A DNA stretch of 64,000 nt from JAMIFV01 sp035906055 (GTDB lineage Bacteria > Pseudomonadota > Alphaproteobacteria > Rickettsiales > JABCZZ01). A model generated the notes under the pieces. The model did no database searches and had not been told where the DNA came from. It saw nothing but the letters and a program-made list of their open reading frames with translations. The DNA is taken from contig JAMIFV010000005.1 in NCBI GenBank assembly GCA_035906055.1, positions 39,664 to 103,663 of the forward strand, written 5' to 3'. The position numbers and the translations under genes are program-made. Positions 36,752-46,504 of this stretch are shown piece after piece; position 1 is the stretch's first letter, and every line of letters starts with the position of its first letter.

Positions 36752-36975
36752 AAACTCCCCCCTTAGTTGCGGAAACGGCACCAGATTTTGGTTCTCTGGT
36801 GCCGGGAGGTAGTTACCGCTCGTACGAACGGCGCAGCGTATTCACGCAAGCGCTATTATATTCCGCCGCCCTCCCGACAAAGTGTCGAGAAAGCAACGTC
36901 ATTGGTTTCGGCCTGACATTGCTTAGGCCGCGTACGAAGGGGTAACTAGCCCCAGAAACGGTTATGCCGTTTCCA
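36752..36975 (-). promoter_or_regulatory. Structured leader element 1 (upstream of lipoprotein gene)
   Basis: Read on the minus strand: a 7-bp hairpin GAAACGG/CCGTTTC (36955-36973, 5-nt loop); a long stem from complementary arms 36928-36953 (GGGGCTAGTTACC...) and 36804-36831 (...GGTAACTACCTCCC) around a 96-nt interior; three interior hairpins including AAGCAATGTCA/TGACGTTGCTT and CTCTCGACA/TGTCGGGAG; then hairpin GGCACCAG/CTGGTGCC (36777-36803), 26 nt before the ATG. Each part has a positional counterpart in leader 2. Confidence 0.6.
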
Positions 36976-37267
36976 AAAGCGAAGTTAGATAAAAAGCAAA
37001 GATATAACAATCAAAAACGCCGCCTCTACATGATGCCTGCAGCCTGGCACTAATTAGGCTATCTTCTTACCTGATCTATATTAAACAGTTGCTTAGCTGT
37101 TTTGGGGGGTGATTCTGTTTATGTGTTTTTCTGCGCCAAACGAAGGAATTTTGTTTTTCTTTAGAAAATTCAAATGCCAATCAAATAGAAAAAATGTATT
37201 TATCGGAGTGCGCACCAGACCTGTGAGTGATTCGGAAAATAACGTAGACCAATAGAAAGCACATTTT
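36976..37267. other. AT-rich spacer without a recognisable gene
   Basis: About 290 bp between the leader of the lipoprotein gene (minus) and the start of the next gene (plus). It is AT-rich with runs such as TTTTGGGGGG and TTTTTCTTTAG. It probably contains the divergent promoters; I see no clear -35/-10 pair and no further gene. Confidence 0.4.
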
Positions 37268-37852
37268 ATGGCTATGGAACGTCTGCCACGCTGCTTACCT
37301 GAGTGGCTTCAAAGAAAAGGCATCACTACCCAGAAACAACTCGTGTTGAGATTGCTTCCTTATCTCGAATGGCGCTCTAAACAGGAGGTGGTGGACTTAT
37401 TTTTGCAAGTCTTGCCACATGCAAAATCCTCAACTAAAAAATCCTCCGCACTTGATCGCCAAATTTTAGAGTTGCTGAGAGCGGGGCTGATTGAAAGAGC
37501 CTATGGGGCTAATCCTCCAACCCCGGCTCGTTCACCTAATGCTACCCCTCATCGTTACGCTTATTATCGAAGAGTAACGAAACGAATGCCGCGTCCAAAA
37601 AGATCTATGATGACTATTACACCGGAGGGGTATCCACCAAAAGAGGTTAAAAAGCCGAAAACTTCCAGGAAGCGCTTTAAGAAAAGCACTACCTGTTTAA
37701 CTGCTTCAGACATCGAATTTATAAAAATGAATCCCTACGGCATGTCTACTCATGCTTTGGGAGAAATGTTTCGCATTTGCCAATCCTCAGCATGGAGGAT
37801 AAGACGGGGGAAGATTCCTAAACACCTTAGGAGCGAATTTAAGAAACTTTAG
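37268..37852 (+). CDS. Hypothetical, possibly DNA-binding, island protein
   Basis: A 194-residue very basic protein. The N-terminal 80 residues look like a winged-helix unit (LDRQILELLRAGLIERAYG), the middle is a Lys/Arg/Pro-rich linker (PPKEVKKPKTSRKRFKKS), and the C-terminus contains a second helix-turn-helix candidate, STHALGEMFRICQSSAWRIR. It is convergent with the Druantia-like operon and ends 1 bp from it. A regulatory role is plausible but unproven. Family not recognised. Confidence 0.55.
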   Translation: MAMERLPRCLPEWLQRKGITTQKQLVLRLLPYLEWRSKQEVVDLFLQVLPHAKSSTKKSSALDRQILELLRAGLIERAYGANPPTPARSPNATPHRYAYYRRVTKRMPRPKRSMMTITPEGYPPKEVKKPKTSRKRFKKSTTCLTASDIEFIKMNPYGMSTHALGEMFRICQSSAWRIRRGKIPKHLRSEFKKL

Positions 37853-37853
37853 T

Positions 37854-39833
37854 CTAATCTAAAGTTATCCACTCCATGAAATCCAGCCTTTTTTCGTAAA
37901 TAGCCTTTAGGATATTTTTTATCTCGCTGGGCTTATTAGACAAATTGATTACCAGCGTATCAATAGCGCGTGTCAGCGGAATCATTGCCCATCGTGAAGC
38001 ATAAGCAGCGGCCATGTCTTCGGGCGTGTCAAACAGGTCGCCAGGAGTGACAGGAGCGTTTAGCTTTTGTTGGTACTTATATTGCCAGAAATCATCGAAG
38101 GCATAATTTAAGACTGTCCATCCTTCCAAGCCACGGCATGAATCATACTGCACGATCCGCAGCGCCTCTCGTTCGTTTGGATACTGCTCTCGGGTTTCAT
38201 AGGAGGCACCATCCCATACTTTACCGCCGTGCTTAAGAATGGTTTTGCCTGGCAGGGAGACGGCGTTGCCATCGCTACGCAGCACCAGGCTGGGGGGCAC
38301 ACAGGCCAACAAATCGACGGGATAGTTGCCGAGGGCTTTTGCCTCGGCGCTCAGGCGCTCATAAAGGCTGAAATCTTCGGTAAGATTCCCTTCAACGATG
38401 ATAACCCTGCCGCCACCGGCCTCTACGTTGGGTTCAATATCCCAATCCTGAAATCCGAAACCGCTGGCCACATCCATCACGAAGTGGGCAAGGTTGACCT
38501 TCATCCGCAGGCACCTCTTTAAACGCCGCACGCTCAAATCCTGTCGATCAATGCCTGTTGTCCAATCCGCCACCGAATCCCTGACAAACTGATCGATGCC
38601 ATCGGAAACAACGACATGCTCGGGATTATATATCTTGCGCAGAATTTCTATTTCGTTGCGCGGCCAATCCTGGCCTTCATCAACAAAAATTAAATCCCAT
38701 GCATATTCGTTTGCATGCTTTGCCTTTAAACTCTCGATGTCCTCTGGCGAAATGGCGCCGTTCCGCAAATAGTTGAGGAGCATTTCTTTGTTATCTTCGT
38801 AATGCTCAAGGAAATCGCTTTCCTCTTTAATAATCCCCAGGTTGAGCATGATGCGTCGCATGAAGGCGTGCACGGTTTCGATGGCGATCCCACCGCTTTG
38901 CACGTTGCGCGGCACACCCAGCAGCGCCATGGTGCGGCGCATATCCGCTACCAGCGCCCGGTTAAAAGTCAGCATCATAGACCGCCGCTGTTCTTGATCG
39001 TAAACGCGATAGGCCATTTGCAGCAGCATGACGGTTTTGCCTGCACCGCCGCGACCACGAAAAACAATCTGCTTTTGCCCCAATTCAGACATCCACGTTT
39101 CGGATATGGCGTTTCGGGCAATGCGATCCATCCTTTGCCGATCCAGCGAGGTCGGCTCCAGCGTTTGAAACAAAGGAAACTCGGGAGAAAGCAGCTTGGC
39201 AAAAACTTCATCAGCGCCGAAGTTAATGTAGGCATTCCGGTCTGTTTTGCGCGGTGAGGAAATTTGTCCCAGCACGTTCAGCCAGCGCTCGAAACTGGCA
39301 TTCATGGCTATGCTGTTATGCGGCCTTTTAGGCAGATCGCTTTCTTTGAGGCCGGTAAAAAGAATGAGATTCTGGACGTAAAGCCCTCTGACGCCACTCC
39401 TATCCAAGAACCCCTTAAAATCGAACACCTGCCTGCGGTTTTTTTCCGTAACATCTTCCCAATATTCTTTTCCGTTTCGCTTATAACGCACGGATGCCAG
39501 GTGGCTTTCAAAACGCACGCCGGTCGCGTCATGGGATTTAACTTCGATCAGCAGTGCAAAATTGCGGATATAAGCATTGCGCGGAACGAATTTACTGTCA
39601 TCTACCGGATAAAATTCATATTCCACCGCAAATGCGCGAGGCTCTCGGAAACTGCCTATGACGATCAGATCGAGGTCTTGAGTTTTGTAGCCATAGATTT
39701 TCAAGCCCACGACGATTTTGATCTGATCGTCCTTGTGCTGCGCGAGGTCAGGCCATAGTTGCATTAAAAGGTTGCGTACATGCAGTGCGGCTTCGTATTC
39801 AGGCCCTTCTTTTACCCCGAAAATATCGATCAT
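37854..39833 (-). CDS. Nuclease-SF1 helicase (NERD/UvrD-like), last gene of Druantia-like operon
   Basis: A 659-residue protein with an N-terminal nuclease-like domain and a superfamily 1 helicase. Residues about 10-105 carry a PD-(D/E)xK-type pattern (TQDLDLIVIG, then FALLIEVKSH with Glu97-Val-Lys99), as in NERD domains. The helicase has Walker A GRGGAGKT (260-267), Walker B LIFVDEGQDWP (385-390 DEGQDW), DSCRGLEGWTVLN and PLTRAIDTLVI (motif VI-like). The ATG overlaps the stop of the large helicase gene (ATGA), so it is made with it. No such gene is part of the Druantia types I know; it may add DNA cleavage or unwinding. Confidence 0.82.
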   Translation of the reverse strand: MIDIFGVKEGPEYEAALHVRNLLMQLWPDLAQHKDDQIKIVVGLKIYGYKTQDLDLIVIGSFREPRAFAVEYEFYPVDDSKFVPRNAYIRNFALLIEVKSHDATGVRFESHLASVRYKRNGKEYWEDVTEKNRRQVFDFKGFLDRSGVRGLYVQNLILFTGLKESDLPKRPHNSIAMNASFERWLNVLGQISSPRKTDRNAYINFGADEVFAKLLSPEFPLFQTLEPTSLDRQRMDRIARNAISETWMSELGQKQIVFRGRGGAGKTVMLLQMAYRVYDQEQRRSMMLTFNRALVADMRRTMALLGVPRNVQSGGIAIETVHAFMRRIMLNLGIIKEESDFLEHYEDNKEMLLNYLRNGAISPEDIESLKAKHANEYAWDLIFVDEGQDWPRNEIEILRKIYNPEHVVVSDGIDQFVRDSVADWTTGIDRQDLSVRRLKRCLRMKVNLAHFVMDVASGFGFQDWDIEPNVEAGGGRVIIVEGNLTEDFSLYERLSAEAKALGNYPVDLLACVPPSLVLRSDGNAVSLPGKTILKHGGKVWDGASYETREQYPNEREALRIVQYDSCRGLEGWTVLNYAFDDFWQYKYQQKLNAPVTPGDLFDTPEDMAAAYASRWAMIPLTRAIDTLVINLSNKPSEIKNILKAIYEKRLDFMEWITLD

Positions 39834-42800
39834 GCGGCATCACTTTGCTGATTACCATAAACACGCTCCTGCACCATGCGGGTAGCTCTGGCAAGATTGC
39901 CACGCACAATCAGTTCGTTTATCGGAACAACTTCAATGTCGCGGGAATTGGCCTGAATCTCCCTGAGAGAAGGATTAGCAGGGTGACCATCGGTCAGCGG
40001 GCCGGAAAGGCCTACAGCGAAGCGTTTTCCATCTTGCTTAGTGATCAGAATCGGAACGATTACTTCTCCAGCGCGCGGTATGGTTAAGCGGGCGTTAGGC
40101 TCGATCGTCCATTGTTCTACCTGCTGCCGCTGCAAATCGTGGCAAAGCAGCTCCGTGGAAGCTGCCAACCGGCGCTCATCGAAGGAAGGCAATTCGCCGG
40201 TCAGCAAATATTCCACCAGCGCAGCGCCGACATGCCGATCCAGCAGGCTATGCTCGAACTTGTTCTTGAAACTGCGCAGACAGCGGTAACAGGATGCATC
40301 GCAATGTTCGGGGCATTCTTTCAGGATGCGCAATGCTGCGCGGAGCAACGGTTCCGCATGGCCGGTTAACTGGCTGGAAAAGCCAGCGCCGCCCGGCAGG
40401 GTATCGTAGAGAAAGATTTCACTCTCCAGGCCATTGCTGCCAGCGATGGTAAGTGCCGGCCGGAATTCTGCCATCAACTCTCCTGGTTCAATTTCTAGAA
40501 TCTGACAGGCTGCCTTTGCCAGCGCTTCGCTGACGGTGCGCAACGCCACGTTCGTCGGATCATAGCCTGGCCGGAGTTTCAAGGGTGCCGCCACGCGCAT
40601 GGAAAACAAGGCGATGTCGGTAATGAAATCGGTGCCCAGCACGATCTTTTTAGAAATGCGGTCGCTGGCACACTGTTGATCATTATCGGCGGGATACGGC
40701 TTCTGATGCGCGCGCATTTGCGTCAGCAGCGGCGTGTGAATCGTGCTGGCTTCAATGCGTCCGCATTTTGTGCAGTACGAATATCCCTCCTGATCTGGCC
40801 CGGTGTTGGAAACGAGCAAGTGGGTGCGATTGGTCAGCACGCGCACGCGCTCACCTACAGGATGCCATCTTGCTTCATCGGAAGGCGTGGCCATGACCAG
40901 TTTTGCGCGGGTGGCGTAGCTGGTTTCTGGCATATCATCCGGCGAGGTTACCTCTTCGGCATCGATAGGATGGGCAAAGCCAGGCGGCCGCAGCCAATAA
41001 TGGCCGGGACCAAACGTGCCAGTCCCGCCGCATGCTCTGCAATCCTGGGCGTCTCTACTGCCAATTTCATTCAGGCGGAATGTGCGCGCAAAGCCGCATT
41101 CGGTGCATTCAAAATAGTAGCGGCGATCTTGCCATGCAGTAAATAACTCTTCATGGATTTGCGCGTAAATTGCTCCGGACGTATAGCATTTACCGGCTAT
41201 CCACACCTGTTTGCCGGGCGCATATTGCGTCAGGGCAATAGGAAGCCCTTGAGATGGGGCAAATCGCATGACGGTACGGAAACGGGTGGAATTATCCCGG
41301 TCGAAGACGCAGAAATTCGCTACGTCTGTTGGGAAAGCGTAGCGGGGCAGGATGCCTTTATAGAGCAACCAATCCAGCAGTTTGTCGCTTTCCGCTCCGA
41401 CTCCCGACTGTTCGCCATCCTCTGCCGCCACTTCCTCTTCCACGGCAGTCGCAAGAGCCGCTACGGTGCCACCTTGGCCACGCAACGCATCATTCAGCGC
41501 TTGCATGCAATTTGAAACCAAGTTCTCCAGAAGTGCATCCCGCTCTTCGGCGTTCAGTTCTACCGGAATCCATGACGCAACACGCTGGCGCAACTGAGCC
41601 GAATTGGCATTAAGCCAACGCTCGAAATCGCTTCGATTCAAGATCGCGGTATCCGTGCAGAAATCAGCCACCGTTCCTAGAACTGAGAATAAATCCGGCT
41701 GTTCTTCGGGATCGATGTCCGGCAAGCGCTCCTGATGATAGCGCTGCAAGAGAAAGGCTTGAATGTGCCGCTTTACGATATCGGCATTATCCAGCGTAAG
41801 GCGCGGGTCGACCACCGGCCCGCAAATCATTTCATCCGAGGATTGGAAATAATGTTCGTCATGACTGTCTGCGCTACCAAAAGCAACAACGGTTGCCACT
41901 GCATTACCGCGGCGGCCAGCTCGTCCGGCGCGCTGCTGGTAATTTGCTCGGCCTGGCGGCATGTTGCGCAAGGCCACGCCCGAGAGCGCTCCGATATCGA
42001 TACCCACTTCCATCGTCGTCGTACTCGAAAGCACATCGATGGCCGTGGCGCGCCTTCCTATTGCTCCCCAGCTAAGTTCCACATCCTGAAACAGAAGTTC
42101 GTGCTGCTCGGCCTTGGAAAAAATATCCTCGTTCTGCGGGGCATTAAGCTGCGCGGTATGCTCGGCGGCGATCAGCGCCATGGGCGCGACTGGCGGATCT
42201 TCCAGGGCTTCCACGATTGGATGACGATAAAATCCCTTACGCGCTTCAAACACAGGGTCAGCAACAGGATCGAGCGGTGCGACATTGGTGGCGCCGCAAT
42301 CGATGCATATGTTATAGCCGGGGATCGGCCTATGCACGGATTTGCATGCCTGGCACCGCACCCATTCTCCACCCAGCATCAGAGAGAGGTTTCTGCCCGC
42401 CAGCCGGGGAACTCCGGTGTCCATCGTTTCGGTAAATAATGTGAGGAGTTGTGGCAGCCATCTGTCCTTGAAGATTTTTCGGCTGTCTTTGCTTTGCAGC
42501 AGCCGATCCATCGCTTTGAAGTTGCCCTTGTGCCCCTTAACGCTGGTACCGCTCCTACGAGGGCGCTGCCACCAGTCGGTAGGCATATAACCCAGCCAGA
42601 AGCCTTTATCACGCCAGCAGCGCAGCCATACGCGCGCAAGGGCAACTTTGGCTTCGGGGGTTTCCGCGATGCCCGGTATATTGGGTAGTTGCTGGAGTGC
42701 CGGGGTTAACTGGCCGCGCTCCATGAACGATGCAATGGCCAGTGCCTCCAATCCTAAGAAGCGATCCAGCACCGTCTTCATTAAATCATCAAGGAGCGAT

Positions 42801-45397
42801 ACAGGCGGGCGCTCGTTGCGCATATCCATCCACAGATCCATCAAGGCCTGATCGGAATCCAATGCACCATTTCTCACCGCGCTTTCCACTATTCCTTCCG
42901 CCCCAAAGTTTTCGTCAGGCCGCAGTTCCGGGCGGAGGCGCACGGAAAGCCGCTGTGAAGCCAATAAGGCAGCCAGATAAATATCTTCCAGGTTAAGCCG
43001 CTGTTGAAGTGGCGCGCATGCCTGTAGCCTGCGGAAGCCCCATGTCACCAGTGACCGCAGAGAATCGCGTACCGAATACATTTGTAAATTGGGAGCAAGG
43101 CGCGCGGCCACCTGCCGGGAATCCGAGAAAACCAGCACCTTGCGTCCCCGCAATGGAGCGAACCGATTAGCGCCGACCGGACTCGGGGGTTGGATTTGGA
43201 GCTGGCGTGACACCAGCGCCTGAAATGGCTGATCACCCTTCGTTTGATGATCCTGCACCGTCGATCTATTAAATTTCGCAGCTTGGCCGCAGACAGCGCA
43301 TGGCACGAATTGGCCGAGAACATCCGTATTGGTGTTGTCTTCCTGTTCGTCATCATCCGTTGCAACAGGGGCGATGCGTTCCCGGCGAATATAAACCGTT
43401 CGCGTGCGTTCCCCAAGTTGCGGGGGATTTAATCTTCCTGTCTCAAGGTCAAAGTCAGCGGGTTCCGCCACTCCCTCCTCCTGCGGCTCTTCCAGCAGAA
43501 GATCGAGCGGCAAATTCGGACTGATGGTGCCATCCGGCATGCGCATCCATCGGCCGGATTCCGCCCATAGCGCATTCGGATTATCGATATTGTCCGTATA
43601 GGCGCGCGCGTGCGCTGTCCCGCAGCTACGACAGGTATATAATTCCATGACGCATGCGCCGCAGTTGCAGCGATTGCGCGGCTGGCTATACATGCGCCCG
43701 CAAATGCCGCTGCGCTCGTCATCTTTCAGTTCGGTGCATGCGGGATCCATGCAAACCCACAGGCCAGGCAGCCCACGGAAGAAATTATGAATACGGCACG
43801 GCAGCAGCCCAGCACCCATGGGGTCTTCGCGGGCGACGCTTCCCAAGGCTAACAGCGAGGTAACTGCTTTATCGGCTGTCCTTTGGTTCGCGCCGGGGAA
43901 AAGTTCTGCTCCCAATTTGGAAATGGGATGAGCTTGTTTCATGGTAATATTAATCATTTTTTTAAGCGGCCCGTAGTCGGAGAGCGCATTAAATAAATCC
44001 CGATCTAGCCCATCTCCACCTTTGGTATCTCTGGCTTGGAGCAAAGGCTTTATCGATGCGAGGCGGGTTTTTTCATCGGGCGAATAAAACGCTTCCAGGT
44101 CAATGCCTGCCAATAATTCGGCATCCTTTGCAGAACCCGCCGAATCCTGCGGCTTTAGATCCAGCGTGCCGACGATGGGCACGAATGTTTCTGCGGGCAC
44201 GCCTGCCAGTTGCCCGCCGAACTCCGGCGCATAGTCAATATCCTGAAAGCTGGCGGTCGCGCATATAACTTGAAAGCGCTCCGGTGGGATTTCAAGCCGT
44301 TCCCGAAGGCGGCGGAGCAGCAGTCCCACCTCGGCACCAGCTGCGCCGCGGTAAAGATGTGCCTCGTCCAATACAACGAGAATCTTTTCCTTGGGATTCT
44401 GCGCAAGCCACTCGCGTGTTTGATTAAAGATCGGGCGCTCGATGGGGCGCATCAACATATATTCCAACATGGAATAGTTCGTGACAAGCAGATCAGGCGT
44501 CGCCTCTTGCACCTCATGGCGCGTCAGCAATTCCGAATCATCATTTAATGTTACCGCGCGGGCGAATTCACCCGTTTTGCGGTTCTTCCAGTTGGAACCC
44601 TTATCCCCATACCACGCGGCCAGGTCAGGCTTTGCAGGCCATTTCCCGCGTGATTTCAACTGATCCAGCAGATGTTTTGCCGTGGCATGCCCTTCGGACG
44701 AAGTGTCATCGGCCTGTTGCTGAATCTGGACATAGAAATCATCAAAGGATTTTAATTTTACAGAGTCCTTTTTTGAGGTTCTCACGCCAGCATAGGGCGT
44801 CCGGCTGGTGTAGCGGGCGAAGCGCGGGGGTCTGCCCGCCCAGCCGTTGAATTTATCCACCAGGCGCTTATCCCCGAATAACGCGCGCAAGCGGCCAAGC
44901 TGGTCATTCACCAGCGCGTTCATTGGGTATAGCAGTAGCGCGCGCGTGGCAGGCTGTGCGAAGGCTTTGGGATTCGCGGCGGCTTCTCTCGCCAGTTTGC
45001 CGAGGATCGGCAGCAAGAACGATTCCGTCTTACCCGAGCCGGTGCCGGTCATGATGATGAGGTTTTTTCCTTCCACCAGGCTTTGCCTGATGGATTCGTA
45101 TTGGTGGCTGTAGGGCGGGTTATAGATAATTCTCGGCAGGCCATTCGAAGCGCTGGACAATGCTTCGTACACCTCGAGTGCAGCTGGCGGCAGACCTGGG
45201 ATCTCATTAAAGCGCTTGCCGGCCGTATAGCGGGGTGTGGATTCCAGGTACGGTATCTGGAAAGTAACGCCTCTTTCCTCCAGCAATGCCCGGCGCTGAT
45301 TGATCAGAATCGAATTACTGATGTGGTAAGTCGCCTCGATATAATCCGTGAGCGCGCCATGGAGTTCCGCGATGGTTTCTTGAATAGTTTTCGACAT
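39830..45397 (-). CDS. druE: DruE-type DEAH helicase with C-terminal DUF1998 domain
   Basis: An 1855-residue superfamily 2 helicase, the signature gene of Druantia. Motif I GTGSGKTES (about 118-126), Ia LLYPMNALVNDQ, DEAH box VVLDEAHLYRG (344-347), motif III CATASFQ, and motifs V-VI TTTMEVGIDIG and YQQRAGRAGRRG near 1150 are all present. Several zinc-ribbon-like Cys pairs occur (CRSCGTAHA, CQACKSVH, CIDCGATN, CTECGFAR, CRACGGTG, CTKCGRIE). The C-terminal LYDTLPGGAGFSSQL and CDASCYRCLRSFKNKF are DUF1998. It starts 15 bp after the preceding gene. DISARM also uses DUF1998 but on a separate protein. Confidence 0.88.
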   Translation of the reverse strand: MSKTIQETIAELHGALTDYIEATYHISNSILINQRRALLEERGVTFQIPYLESTPRYTAGKRFNEIPGLPPAALEVYEALSSASNGLPRIIYNPPYSHQYESIRQSLVEGKNLIIMTGTGSGKTESFLLPILGKLAREAAANPKAFAQPATRALLLYPMNALVNDQLGRLRALFGDKRLVDKFNGWAGRPPRFARYTSRTPYAGVRTSKKDSVKLKSFDDFYVQIQQQADDTSSEGHATAKHLLDQLKSRGKWPAKPDLAAWYGDKGSNWKNRKTGEFARAVTLNDDSELLTRHEVQEATPDLLVTNYSMLEYMLMRPIERPIFNQTREWLAQNPKEKILVVLDEAHLYRGAAGAEVGLLLRRLRERLEIPPERFQVICATASFQDIDYAPEFGGQLAGVPAETFVPIVGTLDLKPQDSAGSAKDAELLAGIDLEAFYSPDEKTRLASIKPLLQARDTKGGDGLDRDLFNALSDYGPLKKMINITMKQAHPISKLGAELFPGANQRTADKAVTSLLALGSVAREDPMGAGLLPCRIHNFFRGLPGLWVCMDPACTELKDDERSGICGRMYSQPRNRCNCGACVMELYTCRSCGTAHARAYTDNIDNPNALWAESGRWMRMPDGTISPNLPLDLLLEEPQEEGVAEPADFDLETGRLNPPQLGERTRTVYIRRERIAPVATDDDEQEDNTNTDVLGQFVPCAVCGQAAKFNRSTVQDHQTKGDQPFQALVSRQLQIQPPSPVGANRFAPLRGRKVLVFSDSRQVAARLAPNLQMYSVRDSLRSLVTWGFRRLQACAPLQQRLNLEDIYLAALLASQRLSVRLRPELRPDENFGAEGIVESAVRNGALDSDQALMDLWMDMRNERPPVSLLDDLMKTVLDRFLGLEALAIASFMERGQLTPALQQLPNIPGIAETPEAKVALARVWLRCWRDKGFWLGYMPTDWWQRPRRSGTSVKGHKGNFKAMDRLLQSKDSRKIFKDRWLPQLLTLFTETMDTGVPRLAGRNLSLMLGGEWVRCQACKSVHRPIPGYNICIDCGATNVAPLDPVADPVFEARKGFYRHPIVEALEDPPVAPMALIAAEHTAQLNAPQNEDIFSKAEQHELLFQDVELSWGAIGRRATAIDVLSSTTTMEVGIDIGALSGVALRNMPPGRANYQQRAGRAGRRGNAVATVVAFGSADSHDEHYFQSSDEMICGPVVDPRLTLDNADIVKRHIQAFLLQRYHQERLPDIDPEEQPDLFSVLGTVADFCTDTAILNRSDFERWLNANSAQLRQRVASWIPVELNAEERDALLENLVSNCMQALNDALRGQGGTVAALATAVEEEVAAEDGEQSGVGAESDKLLDWLLYKGILPRYAFPTDVANFCVFDRDNSTRFRTVMRFAPSQGLPIALTQYAPGKQVWIAGKCYTSGAIYAQIHEELFTAWQDRRYYFECTECGFARTFRLNEIGSRDAQDCRACGGTGTFGPGHYWLRPPGFAHPIDAEEVTSPDDMPETSYATRAKLVMATPSDEARWHPVGERVRVLTNRTHLLVSNTGPDQEGYSYCTKCGRIEASTIHTPLLTQMRAHQKPYPADNDQQCASDRISKKIVLGTDFITDIALFSMRVAAPLKLRPGYDPTNVALRTVSEALAKAACQILEIEPGELMAEFRPALTIAGSNGLESEIFLYDTLPGGAGFSSQLTGHAEPLLRAALRILKECPEHCDASCYRCLRSFKNKFEHSLLDRHVGAALVEYLLTGELPSFDERRLAASTELLCHDLQRQQVEQWTIEPNARLTIPRAGEVIVPILITKQDGKRFAVGLSGPLTDGHPANPSLREIQANSRDIEVVPINELIVRGNLARATRMVQERVYGNQQSDAA

Positions 45398-45412
45398 AAA
45401 TTTCTCCCCGTA

Positions 45413-46504
45413 TTAATTCTCGCGGCTTAACCACAGTTGTTCTTGTAGGAATCTCTCTTCCTCGATCGCTTCCTCCACCGGCACATGATAGGCAAAAAGA
45501 CAATTAGGCTGTTCGACTTGACGACCAATAATCGCAAGTTTTCGCTGCGCCCACATAGGTAACGGCATGAAGAACTCTAATAGCATTTCATCGCCGATTC
45601 TACGACTACGATAAGTCTGCCCCGATCCCCTGCAACGGTCTATGGCAAGCTGCAAGTGCCAAGCGACGTCGCATCCACGGAAACGGGCGTTTTTTAAGGG
45701 CAAATCCAGAAAACGGATCGGCTCACCATCGGCCAGTTCCACATATCCCCACAGGTCGGAGCCATACTCTTGCGGGCGTCGGGCAACGAATTTGCCAGTG
45801 TGTTTTTTTGGGACTGTCCAGCGCTTCCTATAAGATCGGGTGGATAAATCGGGATCCAGTATTTGAAGGTCTGCAATGCTGCCGCAAGGCGATTGCTGAT
45901 CGAGCCTCTGCTGCATCTGCCGCAGAAATTCTTGCGCAGTTTCCCGTTTCGGAAGTTTGTGCCAGGCGCTCCATGAAATTTCCCGAAGCCCCAACTGCAC
46001 TAGGGGCTTTTTTAGGTTTTCACCGCTTTCTGGCACTAAAAATCTGATAAACCCTGCATATTGAAGGCGGCTGCTAAGGGTTTCCGGCAAGGGCGACAAC
46101 TCGTCACGCGCAATACCAAGAATGAAGATTTTCTCTCCCGATGGGTGAGCAACGAAAGCCGGAGGCGCAGCAAATACCCACGTTCCTTTTACATTGGAGT
46201 CCATGGTGGTGACGTTTTGCAGTTCCAAAATGTCGCCCACCACCGCCAGCATTTCCAGCACGGCATCGATACGTTCTCGGAGCGCATCTGCCGGAAGATT
46301 CTCGATGAGCTGGTTGAGGCTTTGGCACAGCGTTGCAGCCAGCAGCGTCGGGGAACAAGGGCATTGAAACCCTGCCTGGCGCCGGAGTGATGCCGCCAGA
46401 AAAATATCATCAAGGGATGAGGCTTCCTGCGCAAGCGCGGGCAGCCCAAAATAATCGCGGGAAGCGTTTATAAGCTGACTAGCACTGATTTCAGTAATGC
46501 TCAT
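45413..46504 (-). CDS. DruD-position protein of Druantia-like operon
   Basis: A 363-residue soluble protein without a domain I can name. The start at ATG 46504 overlaps the upstream stop as ATGA; an ATG 6 bp earlier is possible. It has a helical N-terminal third (LPALAQEASSLDDIFLAAS, LRERIDAVLEMLAVVGDIL), then beta-rich segments (GTWVFAAPPAFV, SGEKIFILGIARDELSPLP) and an ordered C-terminus (CDVAWHLQLAIDRCRGSG, MPLPMWAQRKLAIIG). By place (just before the DruE-type helicase) and length it corresponds to DruD. Sequence comparison is needed to confirm that. Confidence 0.6.
   Translation of the reverse strand: MSITEISASQLINASRDYFGLPALAQEASSLDDIFLAASLRRQAGFQCPCSPTLLAATLCQSLNQLIENLPADALRERIDAVLEMLAVVGDILELQNVTTMDSNVKGTWVFAAPPAFVAHPSGEKIFILGIARDELSPLPETLSSRLQYAGFIRFLVPESGENLKKPLVQLGLREISWSAWHKLPKRETAQEFLRQMQQRLDQQSPCGSIADLQILDPDLSTRSYRKRWTVPKKHTGKFVARRPQEYGSDLWGYVELADGEPIRFLDLPLKNARFRGCDVAWHLQLAIDRCRGSGQTYRSRRIGDEMLLEFFMPLPMWAQRKLAIIGRQVEQPNCLFAYHVPVEEAIEEERFLQEQLWLSREN

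Noticed and set aside
36813..37010. 65-codon minus-strand ORF
   Set aside because: It lies across the hairpins of leader 1, and its product has no protein-like features.
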